A DNA stretch of 64,000 bases from JAXLYE01 sp046351595 (GCA_046351595.1 JAXLYE010000002.1:868001-932000), one strand, 5' to 3'. Shown: positions 35,309 through 46,452, counted from the stretch's first letter. Notes: generated by a model not told the origin, from the sequence alone. Numbers and translations: made by a program.

Positions 35309-35662
35309 CGAGTGGTCTCCTTCACGTTGCCGACCGGCGGACCGGGCCATCCGACTGCGGGGCGCGCGGCACGCCGGTCTCACGAGCCGAGGCTCCGTCG
35401 GAGCTTCGGGCCGGCCAGGGGTTGCCAGGGCCAAGTGTTGCTAAGCGGCAGGGTACTTTAGGAGCCGTCGCCGATTCAATGAGGCCCGTGCGGGCTCCGC
35501 TCACGCTGCGCACCCACAACCGGACGCCGGCGACCGCGGGAATCTTCAAGACCCCTGCACGGACGGGTCGGCGCGCGACCTTGGGCCGATGTGGGCGCTG
35601 GTTGGACCGATGACCTTATGCTCGCCCCCGGGCGCGCGCCTTCGTGGTACGCTCAGAGAGCC
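35309..35662. other. 354-bp divergent intergenic region
   Basis: It separates the exported HEAT/propeller operon (minus) from the membrane TPR gene (plus) and must hold promoters for both. A TACGCT hexamer at 35648-35653 ends 9 bases before ATG 35663 and could be a -10 element of a near-leaderless transcript. Nothing else was recognised. Confidence 0.45.
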
Positions 35663-36337
35663 ATGGCAGAGCAGACGCTGACCAGGCGTGCGGAGAGCAA
35701 GCGGACGACGGCCAAGATCAGCCCGTTGCCACCGCCGCGCCTGAACCGGTTCCCGGCCTGGCTCTCGGGCCCGGCGCTGGTCCTTTTGATCGCGGTCGGC
35801 GGCGCGGTGATCGGCAGCCTGGGCTCGCAGCTGGTGGCGCGGCTGTCGGGGCCGCAGCGGGGCCGGGTGGCCAAGAGCAGCCTGGCGACGGATCGGCTGG
35901 TCGAGATCGACAACGCCATGCAGGTTCGCGACTTCTCGACGGCGCTGATCCTGGCCGACGAGGCGCTGCGGACCTTTCCGGGCGATCCGCAGTTCTCGGC
36001 CAAGCGCAAGCGAGCCGAGGACGAGCTTTCGAACCGCTTCCGCTACCAGACCTTCCAGCTGGCGGTCTCGCGCCAGAACTACCAGGCGGCGCTGGCGCTG
36101 TTCGACGAGATGCCGGCGGACTCGGCCTACAAGTTCAAGGCGACGCAGGAGCTCAAGGCGGTGCGCGAGCAGTACATCGCCGAGCAGCTGCAGCTGGCGC
36201 AGTCGGCGGCGCGGCTGCAGCAGTGCGAAGAGACGCGGACGTTTGCTACGGCGGTGTTGTCTTTGGACAATACGAACCGGGCGGCGCTGGATCTGGTCGG
36301 CGACTGTGCGGCTCGCAAGGCGGAGGGGTCCCGGTAG
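35663..36337 (+). CDS. single-span membrane protein with TPR-like domain
   Basis: A 224-aa protein. A basic N-terminus of ~34 residues is followed by one membrane segment (FPAWLSGPALVLLIAVGGAVIG, ~34-55). The rest (~75-220) is helical and TPR-like: TALILADEALRTFPGDPQF, NYQAALALFDEMPADSAY and ATAVLSLDNTNRAALDLV. The TPR part probably faces the periplasm and binds a partner protein. The short initiation region lacks a Shine-Dalgarno. Downstream is a long non-coding repeat region, so it appears to be monocistronic. Confidence 0.7.
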   Translation: MAEQTLTRRAESKRTTAKISPLPPPRLNRFPAWLSGPALVLLIAVGGAVIGSLGSQLVARLSGPQRGRVAKSSLATDRLVEIDNAMQVRDFSTALILADEALRTFPGDPQFSAKRKRAEDELSNRFRYQTFQLAVSRQNYQAALALFDEMPADSAYKFKATQELKAVREQYIAEQLQLAQSAARLQQCEETRTFATAVLSLDNTNRAALDLVGDCAARKAEGSR

Positions 36338-36591
36338 CTTGGGCGGCCTCGGGTCGTACTTGGAGTACGGCTGGGTTTCCTGAGTACGGCTGGGACTCTA
36401 CGGCGAGGGGCCTGTCGCCTGCGGGTATCCCGCCGCTTTCGCGTCGGGAGCCCTCCGCTCCGGCGCCACCCTCGCCTACTACGGCTTTTTTCGGGTTGCC
36501 GGGGGGGTGTGAGGGGTACGCGGGCCTTTGGGGAGAGGGTTTTTTGGGGGGTGGGGGGAGTGTTGAGATGGCAGGGTTCGCAGGGGCCTTT
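36338..36591. other. intergenic region with GAGTACGGCTGGG direct repeat
   Basis: Between the TPR gene and the 22-bp array lies G- and T-rich sequence with no coding character. GAGTACGGCTGGG occurs twice (36363-36375 and 36382-36394). G runs such as GGGGGGG near 36500 and 36548 are unusual for the window. No terminator with a stable stem was found. Confidence 0.55.
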
Positions 36592-36854
36592 GGTCGGAGG
36601 GCAAAGGCTCTGGGTCGACCGGGCAAGAGCTTTAGGTCGGAGGGGCAAAGGCTCTGGGTTGACCGGGCAAAGGCTTCAGGTCGGAGTCGCAAAGGCTTTG
36701 GGTCGACCGGGCAAAAGCTTTAGGTCGGAGGGGCAAAAGCTTTAGGTCGACCGGGCAAAAGCTTTGGGTCGACCGGGCAAAAGCTTTGGGTCGGAGTCGC
36801 AAAGGCTTTAGGGCGACCGGGCAAGGGTTTTGGGTCGGTGGGGCAGAGACTTTG
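36592..36854. repeat. 22-bp tandem array with alternating units
   Basis: Twelve head-to-tail units, all of 22 bases except the first (21), related to GGTCGACCGGGCAAAAGCTTTG. Two unit types can be told apart by bases 5-8: type A starts GGTCGACC and type B GGTCGGAG. They occur in the order B A B A B A B A A B A B, i.e. a 44-bp dimer with one extra A. Type A carries two short palindromes, GGTCGACC and AAAGCTTT. As 22 is not a multiple of three, the array is not protein-coding. It ends 34 bases before the consensus promoter at 36889-36916, so it could be a regulator-binding array or a variable locus. Confidence 0.93.
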
Positions 36855-36888
36855 GATTGAAAGGTCGACGGCGAGACGGTCGGGCCGT

Positions 36889-36916
36889 TTGACAGGGAGC
36901 GAGCGCGTGCTAGGGT
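36889..36916 (+). promoter_or_regulatory. consensus-like promoter before the ATPase/nuclease locus
   Basis: Perfect TTGACA (36889-36894), a 16-base spacer and TAGGGT (36911-36916); the start would be near 36923. It would drive the 164-aa gene and, by read-through, the ATPase and nuclease-like genes, since no terminator is visible between them. Confidence 0.6.
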
Positions 36917-36952
36917 GCCCGGGCTTCAATCTGCAAATGACAAGGAGCCCGT

Positions 36953-37447
36953 ATGGAGAACCTGGTAGGCGATCACATTCCGTCCCCCGAGAAGCTGAAG
37001 TCCCAGCTGGCCAAGCTGCGCGAGGTGCGGGCCGAGCTGGCCAAGTTCGGCGTCGTGCTGTCGCCCGAGGCGCGCCGGCGGCGGCTGCGCATGCGGCGGG
37101 GGACGCTGGAGTACGTGCCGCTGCTGATGGCGCTGGTCGAGAAGTACAAGGTCGAGGCGGACGCGGCGCCGCTCGCCGGCCTGGCCGATGACCAGCGGCT
37201 GCTCGCGGCGCTGTCGCCCTTCGAGGACGAGTCGGCGGGGCTGGAGAGCCTGATCAGCGACACGCTGCTCGAGGCCGAGCACGAGCTCTGGCAGGCCTTC
37301 CTCCTGTACTATGGCGTGCTCCAGAGCATGGCCGGGCGCATCCCGGCGCTCAAGGCCGAGCTGGAGCCGCTCACCAAGCTCCTGGCCCACAGCCGGAGCG
37401 AGCGGCGGCGGCCGGAGCCTGCTCCCGATCCGGCACCGACCCCGTAG
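36953..37447 (+). CDS. hypothetical helical protein upstream of the ATPase
   Basis: A 164-aa soluble protein with no recognised family. The N-terminus is a Lys/Leu-rich amphipathic helix (KLKSQLAKLREVRAELAKF), the middle is helical (LEYVPLLMALVEKYKVEA; EHELWQAFLLYYGVLQSM) and the end is Arg/Pro-rich. ATG 36953 follows AAGGAG. Its base composition is that of the host (73% G+C in one hand-counted line), unlike the ATPase gene 30 bases downstream. It may be a host gene beside an acquired pair, or a third component of the system; the shared promoter and short spacing favour cotranscription. Confidence 0.65.
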   Translation: MENLVGDHIPSPEKLKSQLAKLREVRAELAKFGVVLSPEARRRRLRMRRGTLEYVPLLMALVEKYKVEADAAPLAGLADDQRLLAALSPFEDESAGLESLISDTLLEAEHELWQAFLLYYGVLQSMAGRIPALKAELEPLTKLLAHSRSERRRPEPAPDPAPTP

Positions 37448-37477
37448 CCCCAAGACGTAGTACAAGAGCCTTCAACG

Positions 37478-38674
37478 ATGCCGATCTACCGCACGACCCT
37501 GGTCAACTTCACGGTTTTTGAACGCGCTGAGTTCGAGTTCAGCCGCGGCATTAATGTGCTGATCGGGAAGAACGGGACGGGGAAGTCGCATCTGTTGAAG
37601 GCGCTTTACGGGATGACGGAGGGTACGCGTAGGTCATACAGCGAGAGAACTAATGAGCCTGGTTATGATATGAAAAGAGTGGTCAAATTAACCAAACAGC
37701 AACAGAGGAAAGAGGGACTTCAAGTTAGCGATGCAGAGCAGATCGAAGGCCGAGCGCGAAGCGCATTTGTTTCCGCGTATCTTGATGATCTCTTTATTCC
37801 GAATGATCTGGGAGGGAGAACTGTGGGTACCAAGCTGCTGCGGCTTGGGAGGCGTTATTTAGAGCAAGAAATTGATCTGATTGTTAGTTGCAGCTTTTCG
37901 CAGGACCCAGATGAAGATGAAGTGGTTTTTATGTTCGAGCCAAATGAAGAGAAAGCCTTCTCGCTATCAGTATATAGCTCAAATAATAAAATTCCTCCAT
38001 TTTTGAAACATGCATCGGTCTTTTTGCCTCCGCGTGAAGTGTTGACAATCTACCCGGGATTCACAGTCCTTTATCAAAAGCGGCAGATCTCTTTTGACCG
38101 AACCTACTATGATCTGTGTCAGGCGTTAGCGCTGCCTCTGTTGCGTCAGCCCACACAAGCATTTGCCTCGATGTCTGCTTCTCTGGAAACCGCCATTGGT
38201 GGCAAGATCATTTTGCGTGGCGATCGCTTCATCATCGCGCGGGAGAGCGGTGAGATCGATGCCAACCTCGAGGCCGAAGGTCTGCGCAAGCTCGCCATGA
38301 TCGCCCACCTCATCGCCAACGGTTCTCTGGAGCCAGGCGGCTACCTGTTCTGGGACGAGCCCGAGGCGAACATGAACCCCAAGCTGGTGGTGCTGATCAA
38401 GAACCTGCTGGTCGGGCTGGCCAAGGCCGGGGTTCAGGTTTTCATCGCCACGCATGACTACCTGCTTTGCGGCGAGTTATCGCTGTTCTCGGAATATGCA
38501 GAGGGCGAAGACAAGGGCCTGGTGAAGTTCTTCTGTCTGAATAAAGACAAGCACACCGATCCGGTTTCGGTGGAATCAGGTGCGGTGCTGGCAGATCTGT
38601 CGCACAACCCGATTGTGGAAGAGTTCACCGCGCACTATGAGCGCGAAGCGAAGATGTTTGCAGAGAAGCACTGA
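37478..38674 (+). CDS. ABC/AAA-type ATPase, compositionally foreign, probable defence gene
   Basis: A 398-aa ATPase of the AAA_21/OLD-like ABC group. Walker A is GKNGTGKS (30-37). The C-terminal lobe has EAEGLRKLAMIAHLIANG in the signature position, Walker B YLFWDEPEANMNP (D293, E294) and the switch histidine FIATHD (H326). No TOPRIM nuclease follows, so it differs from full-length OLD proteins. Residues ~50-220 are a lineage-specific insert encoded by DNA of 37-45% G+C (three lines counted by hand), whereas the C-terminal lobe is about 65%; this mosaic points to transfer or domain replacement. The PD-(D/E)XK-like gene starts 18 bases downstream. Such ATPase-plus-nuclease pairs are common in anti-phage defence; that role is inferred. 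Confidence 0.85.
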   Translation: MPIYRTTLVNFTVFERAEFEFSRGINVLIGKNGTGKSHLLKALYGMTEGTRRSYSERTNEPGYDMKRVVKLTKQQQRKEGLQVSDAEQIEGRARSAFVSAYLDDLFIPNDLGGRTVGTKLLRLGRRYLEQEIDLIVSCSFSQDPDEDEVVFMFEPNEEKAFSLSVYSSNNKIPPFLKHASVFLPPREVLTIYPGFTVLYQKRQISFDRTYYDLCQALALPLLRQPTQAFASMSASLETAIGGKIILRGDRFIIARESGEIDANLEAEGLRKLAMIAHLIANGSLEPGGYLFWDEPEANMNPKLVVLIKNLLVGLAKAGVQVFIATHDYLLCGELSLFSEYAEGEDKGLVKFFCLNKDKHTDPVSVESGAVLADLSHNPIVEEFTAHYEREAKMFAEKH

Positions 38675-38692
38675 TTTGGGTCGCGGGGACGC

Positions 38693-39223
38693 ATGCAGCG
38701 CTTTCAAGAGCAGGATCAGGTCTTCTGTTTTCCCGATGACTGGGATGTCATCCACTACGACAATGAGGGCTATCGGAAGCAGCACGTAGCGGATCTGCAC
38801 GCGGTCGACTTCGTGGCGCGCCAGCCGCAGGGGCCGCTGCTGTTCCTTGAGATCAAGGACTACCGTGGCTTCGAGGTGCAGAACCGCGACAAGCTGCGCT
38901 CGGGCAGGCTATCGCAGAGCCTGCGTCAGAAGGTTCTGTGGACGTATGCAGGTCTGATCGCCGGGTCACGACATGACGCGGGTCCGTTCAGGCGGTTCGC
39001 TCAGGATCTGGCGACGTGCCCGGAGCTGAAGGTCGTGGCGCTGGTGGACCTCCGTGAGCCGCAGCTCGGGGCGCCGCTCGAGCAGATCCTGTCCACCCAT
39101 CATCTCAAGGTCGCGCTGCGCGGGGTGGGTGTGCGCCCGTTCGTGTGTACCCCCCAGACGCTGCACCAGCGGTTCGGGATCGAGTGCCAGAACCTGGCGC
39201 GCCCCGCTCTAGCCGGCTCCTGA
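38693..39223 (+). CDS. PD-(D/E)XK-like protein paired with the ATPase
   Basis: A 176-aa soluble protein. The segment from HVADLHAVDFVARQ to LLFLEIKDYRGFE has the spacing of a PD-(D/E)XK nuclease core: D39, then E53 and K55 on the next strand, followed by the helix LSQSLRQKVLWTYAGLIAG. The remainder is alpha/beta (ELKVVALVDLREPQ) and could carry target binding. There is no membrane segment. It follows the ATPase gene by 18 bases on the same strand and is probably its effector, switched on by the ATPase. A non-nuclease member of the fold is the main alternative. I do not know a named system with exactly this pair. Confidence 0.7.
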   Translation: MQRFQEQDQVFCFPDDWDVIHYDNEGYRKQHVADLHAVDFVARQPQGPLLFLEIKDYRGFEVQNRDKLRSGRLSQSLRQKVLWTYAGLIAGSRHDAGPFRRFAQDLATCPELKVVALVDLREPQLGAPLEQILSTHHLKVALRGVGVRPFVCTPQTLHQRFGIECQNLARPALAGS

Positions 39224-39311
39224 GCCCGGTTCTTGAGCCCTCCCTGGCCCCCCTGACAGGCCCCAGAACCCCAGCCAGTCCGCGCCGCAGCCCCCCCTCG
39301 GGGCCGTAACG

Positions 39312-39341
39312 TTGACACTCGGGGCCAGGTTCCAGTACCTT
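39312..39341 (+). promoter_or_regulatory. promoter of the nuo operon
   Basis: Perfect TTGACA (39312-39317), an 18-base spacer and TACCTT (39336-39341) predict a start near 39348, about 50 bases before nuoE. It should drive the whole nuoE-N unit. Confidence 0.65.
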
Positions 39342-39397
39342 TCCGGCGCTTGCCGTGAAAACGGCACGGCTGACTTATTACCGAGTGGCGAGGTGCC

Positions 39398-39970
39398 ATG
39401 GCGCTCCAGTTCTCTCCCCAGGCAGAGCAAAAGATCGTCGAGATTTGCCGCCGCTATCCCAACACCCAGGCGGCGTGCCTGCCGGTCCTGCACCTGGCGC
39501 AAGACGAGTTCGGGTTCCTGTCGAAAGAGGCGATGGACCTGGTCGCCAGCCGCCTCAGCCTGCCGGCCGCTCACGTCTACGGTGTCGCGACCTTCTATAC
39601 GATGTACCACCGTGAGCCGACGGGTAAGCACGTCCTCATGATGTGCACCAACGTGTCGTGCATGCTGCGCGGCGGGTACGACACCCTGCACAAGCTCGAG
39701 CAGAAGCTCGGCATCAAGGCGGGGCAGACGACGGCCGACGGGGAGTTCACGCTGGTCGAGGAGGAGTGCCTGGCCGCCTGTGCCGACGCCCCGGCGATGA
39801 TCTGCGGGCAGAAGTACTTCCTGAACCTGACGCCCGACAAGGTCGAGCAGGCGCTGGCCGAGTGCCGGAAGCTGCCGGCCTCGCACGGTCACGGACACGC
39901 GCACGGTCAGGTCGGCCAGGCGCCGGCGCCGGCCGGTGCCGCTACCACCCACCCCCAGAAGAAGCAGTAG
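39398..39970 (+). CDS. nuoE: NADH-quinone oxidoreductase subunit E
   Basis: The 24-kDa-type subunit of complex I that carries the N1a 2Fe-2S cluster beside the FMN site. The 190-aa product has the helical N-terminus (YPNTQAACLPVLHLAQDEFG), the thioredoxin-like core and the four ligands C83, C88, C124 and C128 (MMCTNVSCML; EECLAACADAP). It ends with an unusual tail containing HGHGHAHG and Ala/Pro residues that normal NuoE lacks. ATG 39398 follows GAGGTG. First gene of the operon; nuoF follows 4 bases after the stop. Confidence 0.95.
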   Translation: MALQFSPQAEQKIVEICRRYPNTQAACLPVLHLAQDEFGFLSKEAMDLVASRLSLPAAHVYGVATFYTMYHREPTGKHVLMMCTNVSCMLRGGYDTLHKLEQKLGIKAGQTTADGEFTLVEEECLAACADAPAMICGQKYFLNLTPDKVEQALAECRKLPASHGHGHAHGQVGQAPAPAGAATTHPQKKQ

Positions 39971-39974
39971 AGAC

Positions 39975-41353
<1,379 letters not shown>

Positions 41354-41357
<4 letters not shown>

Positions 41358-42139
41358 TCCCGATGACCTCGCTCGCAAACCTGTCGACCGCACTGTCGAC
41401 TGCCTTCTCGGGGGACTTTGTCCTCGGGCTGGCGCAGGCCGCCGCCGGGGCCGCCAACAAGGCGCAGGTGGTGGATCCCAGCAAGCTGCACCCGGGCTGG
41501 GCGCCGGCCTGGGCCTTCTGGATCCTGGCGACGCTCACCGTCGGCGGCGCCATCACCACCATCCTGCAGCGCAACCTGATCAGCGCGGTCATGTCGCTGG
41601 TCGCGACCTTCTTCGGCATCGCCAGCCTGTACGCGCTGCTCTCGGCGCACTTTCTGGCCGCGATCCAGGTGCTGGTCTACGCCGGCGCCATCATGGTGCT
41701 CTTCGTGTTCGCCATCATGGTGCTCAACCGCGACGAGGTGAACCCGGTGCCCGAGAGCGGCGTGCTCGATCGCGCGCTCGGCGCCGGCGCCCTGGTCTAC
41801 CTGGTGTGGCGCCTGGGCGAGATCATCGCCTCGCCGGTGGGCGCCTCGGTGCGCGCCGGTCGGCCGAGCGCGGACTACGGCACCGTCGGCAAGATCGGCG
41901 ACTACTTCTTCGATCAGTTCCTGTTCCCGTTCGAGGCGGTCTCGGTCCTTTTGGTCATCGCCGTCATCGGCGCCGTCGTGCTCGCGCGCACCACGGCCAA
42001 GCCGACGACGCCGTACGAGATCGCGGGCGCCACGCCGACCGAGGCGGACCGGGTGCACAACACAGAAGCCGGCGGAGCGGATCACGGCCATGACGCAGGT
42101 CATGACCACGGCCACGCCGCGCACGGGGGAGGCCACTAG
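41354..42139 (+). CDS. nuoJ: NADH-quinone oxidoreductase subunit J
   Basis: Membrane subunit (261 aa) with five predicted spans: WAFWILATLTVGGAITTI, LISAVMSLVATFFGIASLYALL, FLAAIQVLVYAGAIMVLFVFAIMVL (the conserved pi-bulge helix of NuoJ), GALVYLVWRLGEIIA and VSVLLVIAVIGAVVLA. It belongs to the E-channel/coupling region next to NuoH and NuoK. Two oddities: a ~45-residue Ala-rich N-terminal extension and a His-rich C-terminus (HDAGHDHGHAAHGGGH). ATG 41354 overlaps the nuoF stop by four bases; nuoK begins two bases after its stop. Confidence 0.93.
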
Positions 42140-42141
42140 CC

Positions 42142-42471
42142 ATGCAGCAGCTCATGCAGAGCGTCTCGTCTGTGGGGCTCTCGCACTTTCTCATCCTGAG
42201 CGTGGTGCTGTTCGCCATCGGCACCTTCGGCGTGTTCATCCGCCGCAACGCGCTGGTGACGCTGATGTCCGTCGAGCTGATCCTGAACGGCGCGAACCTG
42301 GCGCTGATCGCCTTCTCGCGCGCGCAGCAGGACATGCGCGGGCAGGCGATCGCGCTCCTGGTCACCGCGGTGGCGGCGGCCGAGGCGGCGATCGGCCTGG
42401 CGATCGTCGTCGGCGTGTTCCGCAACCGGCAGAGCACCAACCTCGATGAACTCACCCTGCTTCGGTACTGA
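42142..42471 (+). CDS. nuoK: NADH-quinone oxidoreductase subunit K
   Basis: Small three-span membrane subunit (109 aa, usual length ~100). The two Glu residues needed for proton transfer are present: E45 in LMSVELILNGANLA and E81 in VAAAEAAIGLAIVV. Start ATG 42142 lies two bases after the nuoJ stop; nuoL starts three bases after its own stop. Confidence 0.96.
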   Translation: MQQLMQSVSSVGLSHFLILSVVLFAIGTFGVFIRRNALVTLMSVELILNGANLALIAFSRAQQDMRGQAIALLVTAVAAAEAAIGLAIVVGVFRNRQSTNLDELTLLRY

Positions 42472-42474
42472 GCG

Positions 42475-44799
42475 ATGACCCAGGACTTCCCCCTCTATCT
42501 CATCATCGTCCTGCCGCTGCTCGGCGCGCTCTTGAACCTCGTCCTCGGCCGGAGGATGGGGAACTCGTTCGTCAGCCTGGTCGCGTGCTCGTCGGTGCTC
42601 GGCGCGGCGCTGGTCGCGACCAACGCCGTCTTCACGCTGGCGCACGAGCTGCCGGCGCGCGGCAGCCTGACCGACCTCCTGGTCCCGGGCGACTGGATCC
42701 TGGCCGGCGACATGAAGCTCGCGGCGGGCCTGATGCTCGACCGGCTGTCGTCGGTGCTGGTGCTGATCGTCACGTGGATCGCGCTGCTCATCCACATCTA
42801 CGCCACCGGCTACATGGAGCACGAGCCGGACTACGCCCGCTTCTTCGGCTACCTGAACCTGTTCACCGGCGCGATGCTGATCCTGGTGCTCGGCGACTCG
42901 CTGCCGGTGACCTTCGTCGGCTGGGAGGGCGTGGGCCTGGCCAGCTACCTCTTGATCGGGTTCTGGTACAGCGACGACAAGAACGCGACGGCCGGGCGCA
43001 AGGCGTTCGTCGTCAACCGCATCGGCGACTTCGGCTTCCTGCTCGGCATCTGCCTTTTGTACACGGCGGTCGGCACGGTCAAGTACGGCGACTTCGGCGG
43101 CATCGTCGGCCGCCTGTCGGGCCAGGGCTGGTTCGGCTGGCCCGTCGGCTACTGGGTCGCGGTGCTGCTGTTCATCGGCTGCATGGGCAAGAGCGCGCAG
43201 ATCCCGCTGTACGTCTGGCTGCCCGACGCCATGGCCGGCCCGACGCCGGTCTCGGCGCTGATCCACGCCGCGACGATGGTCACCGCCGGCGTCTACGTCG
43301 TCGCGCGCTGCCACACCATCTTCGACATCTTCCCCGAGGCGGCCAAGATGCTGGTCGCGGGCGTGGGCGCCCTGACGGCGCTGTTCGCGGCGACCATCGG
43401 CCTCGTCCAGCGTGACTTCAAGAAGGTGCTGGCCTACTCGACGGTGAGCCAGCTCGGCTTCATGTTCGTCGGCGTCGGCACCGGCGCCTACGCGGCCGGC
43501 GTCTTCCACCTGATGACGCACGCCTTCTTCAAGGCCGGCCTGTTCCTCGGCGCCGGCTCGGTCATGCACGCGATGGGCGGCGAGGGCGACATCCTGAAGA
43601 TGGGTGGCCTGGGCAAGAAGCTGCCGATCACGCGCTGGACCTTCTTCGTCTACTGCCTGGCGATCTCGGGCATCGTGCCCTTCGCCGGCTTCTTCTCGAA
43701 GGACGCGATCCTGGCGAGCTCGTTCGCGGCCAGGTTCCACATGGCGCCGGGCATGTCGGCGGCGGCGGCCAAGGCCGTGTCGATCTACCCGACGGTGCTG
43801 TGGGCGATGCTGACGCTGGCGGCGATGTGCACCGCCTTCTACATGTGGCGGCTGTACTTCGTCGTGTTCACCGGCGAGTTCCGCGGCACGCACGAGCAGG
43901 AGCACCACCTGCACGAGTCGCCGACCGAGATGACGCTGCCGCTAGTCGTGCTGGCGGCGGGCTCGGTGCTGGCCGGCCTCATCGGCATGCCCGAGGTCAT
44001 CGCGCACGCCTTCCCCGAGAAGCTCGAGCACGTGTTCACCTTCTTCACGAGCTGGCTGACCCGCGGCGCCGAAGGGCAGGGGCTGGGCCTCTTGCCGCCG
44101 TCGCCGGAGCCGCACGGCCACGCGCTGGAGTGGGGCCTGATGGCCGGCGCCACCGCGGTGTCGCTGATCGGCATCGGGCTGGCGGCGCGGCTGTACCGCG
44201 GCGGCATCTCGGACACGGCGCGCGGCCTGGCGCAGAGCCTGAAGCCGCTGCACACGCTGCTGTGGAACAAGTACTACGTCGACGAGCTGTACGGCTTCCT
44301 GTTCGTGCGGCCGCTGAAGGTCATCGCGCGCATCCTGTGGAAGACCGCGGACGCGCTGGTCATCGACGGCGGCCTGACCAAGTTCGGCCCGGCGGTGGTG
44401 GGCGTGTTCTCGGGCGTCAGCCGCCGCGTGCAGAACGGCGACGTGCAGCGCTACCTCATCGGCGTGACCATCGGCGCCGCGTCGATCCTGTTCTTCTCGA
44501 CGTACTGGCTGGTCTACAAGGGCGTGCAGGGCAAGGTCACCGTCGACAAGCGGCACGTCGTGCTCAAGCTCGGCGACGGCAAGATCGATCCCGGGCGCCT
44601 GCTCTACAACATCGACTGGGACGGGGACGGCAAGGTGGACGACAAGAACGTGCCTTTCTCGACCGAGCTGCACCACGACTATCCGAACCCCGGGACGTAC
44701 AAGATCCTCGTCGAGGCTCGTGATCCGGCGTGGATGCTGATCAAGCGGTCGGATGACTTCTTCGGCGCCAAGGCGCCGCTCACCGCGAAGGTCGACTAG
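42475..44799 (+). CDS. nuoL: NADH-quinone oxidoreductase subunit L with PKD-like C-terminus
   Basis: Distal antiporter-like proton pump of complex I. Key residues: E151 (GWEGVGLASYLLIG) and K239 (GKSAQIPLYVWLPDAM), with the usual GPTPVSALIHAATMVTAGVY. The 774-aa length exceeds the family (about 610-660). After the last span (~660-682) comes a ~90-residue hydrophilic domain with DWDGDGKVDD and HDYPNPGTYKILVEARD, the pattern of a PKD-type beta-sandwich with a possible calcium loop. In the known topology the C-terminus of NuoL faces the periplasm, so the extra domain would lie outside. The segment HEQEHHLHES in a loop is also His-rich. Gene order and spacing leave no doubt about identity. Confidence 0.95.
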   Translation: MTQDFPLYLIIVLPLLGALLNLVLGRRMGNSFVSLVACSSVLGAALVATNAVFTLAHELPARGSLTDLLVPGDWILAGDMKLAAGLMLDRLSSVLVLIVTWIALLIHIYATGYMEHEPDYARFFGYLNLFTGAMLILVLGDSLPVTFVGWEGVGLASYLLIGFWYSDDKNATAGRKAFVVNRIGDFGFLLGICLLYTAVGTVKYGDFGGIVGRLSGQGWFGWPVGYWVAVLLFIGCMGKSAQIPLYVWLPDAMAGPTPVSALIHAATMVTAGVYVVARCHTIFDIFPEAAKMLVAGVGALTALFAATIGLVQRDFKKVLAYSTVSQLGFMFVGVGTGAYAAGVFHLMTHAFFKAGLFLGAGSVMHAMGGEGDILKMGGLGKKLPITRWTFFVYCLAISGIVPFAGFFSKDAILASSFAARFHMAPGMSAAAAKAVSIYPTVLWAMLTLAAMCTAFYMWRLYFVVFTGEFRGTHEQEHHLHESPTEMTLPLVVLAAGSVLAGLIGMPEVIAHAFPEKLEHVFTFFTSWLTRGAEGQGLGLLPPSPEPHGHALEWGLMAGATAVSLIGIGLAARLYRGGISDTARGLAQSLKPLHTLLWNKYYVDELYGFLFVRPLKVIARILWKTADALVIDGGLTKFGPAVVGVFSGVSRRVQNGDVQRYLIGVTIGAASILFFSTYWLVYKGVQGKVTVDKRHVVLKLGDGKIDPGRLLYNIDWDGDGKVDDKNVPFSTELHHDYPNPGTYKILVEARDPAWMLIKRSDDFFGAKAPLTAKVD

Positions 44800-44808
44800 G
44801 AGCCAGCC

Positions 44809-46451
<1,643 letters not shown>

Positions 46452-46452
<1 letters not shown>

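Noticed and set aside
36592..36854. CRISPR array
   Set aside because: Units are contiguous 22-mers without unique spacers, and no cas genes are near.
36509..36929. Repeat-encoded proteins on either strand of the 22-bp array
   Set aside because: The 22-base period rotates the frame, so any translation is a 66-base cycle of all three frames; no initiation signal is present.
36592..37447. Type III toxin-antitoxin (RNA repeats plus ToxN-like protein)
   Set aside because: The geometry is similar, but the 164-aa protein has no ToxN-like features, the repeats lie upstream of the promoter and there is no terminator between array and gene.
37478..39223. Septu, PARIS or Gabija system
   Set aside because: The second protein has no HNH, TOPRIM or UvrD-like motifs and the ATPase is not fused to a TOPRIM domain; naming it would go beyond the sequence.
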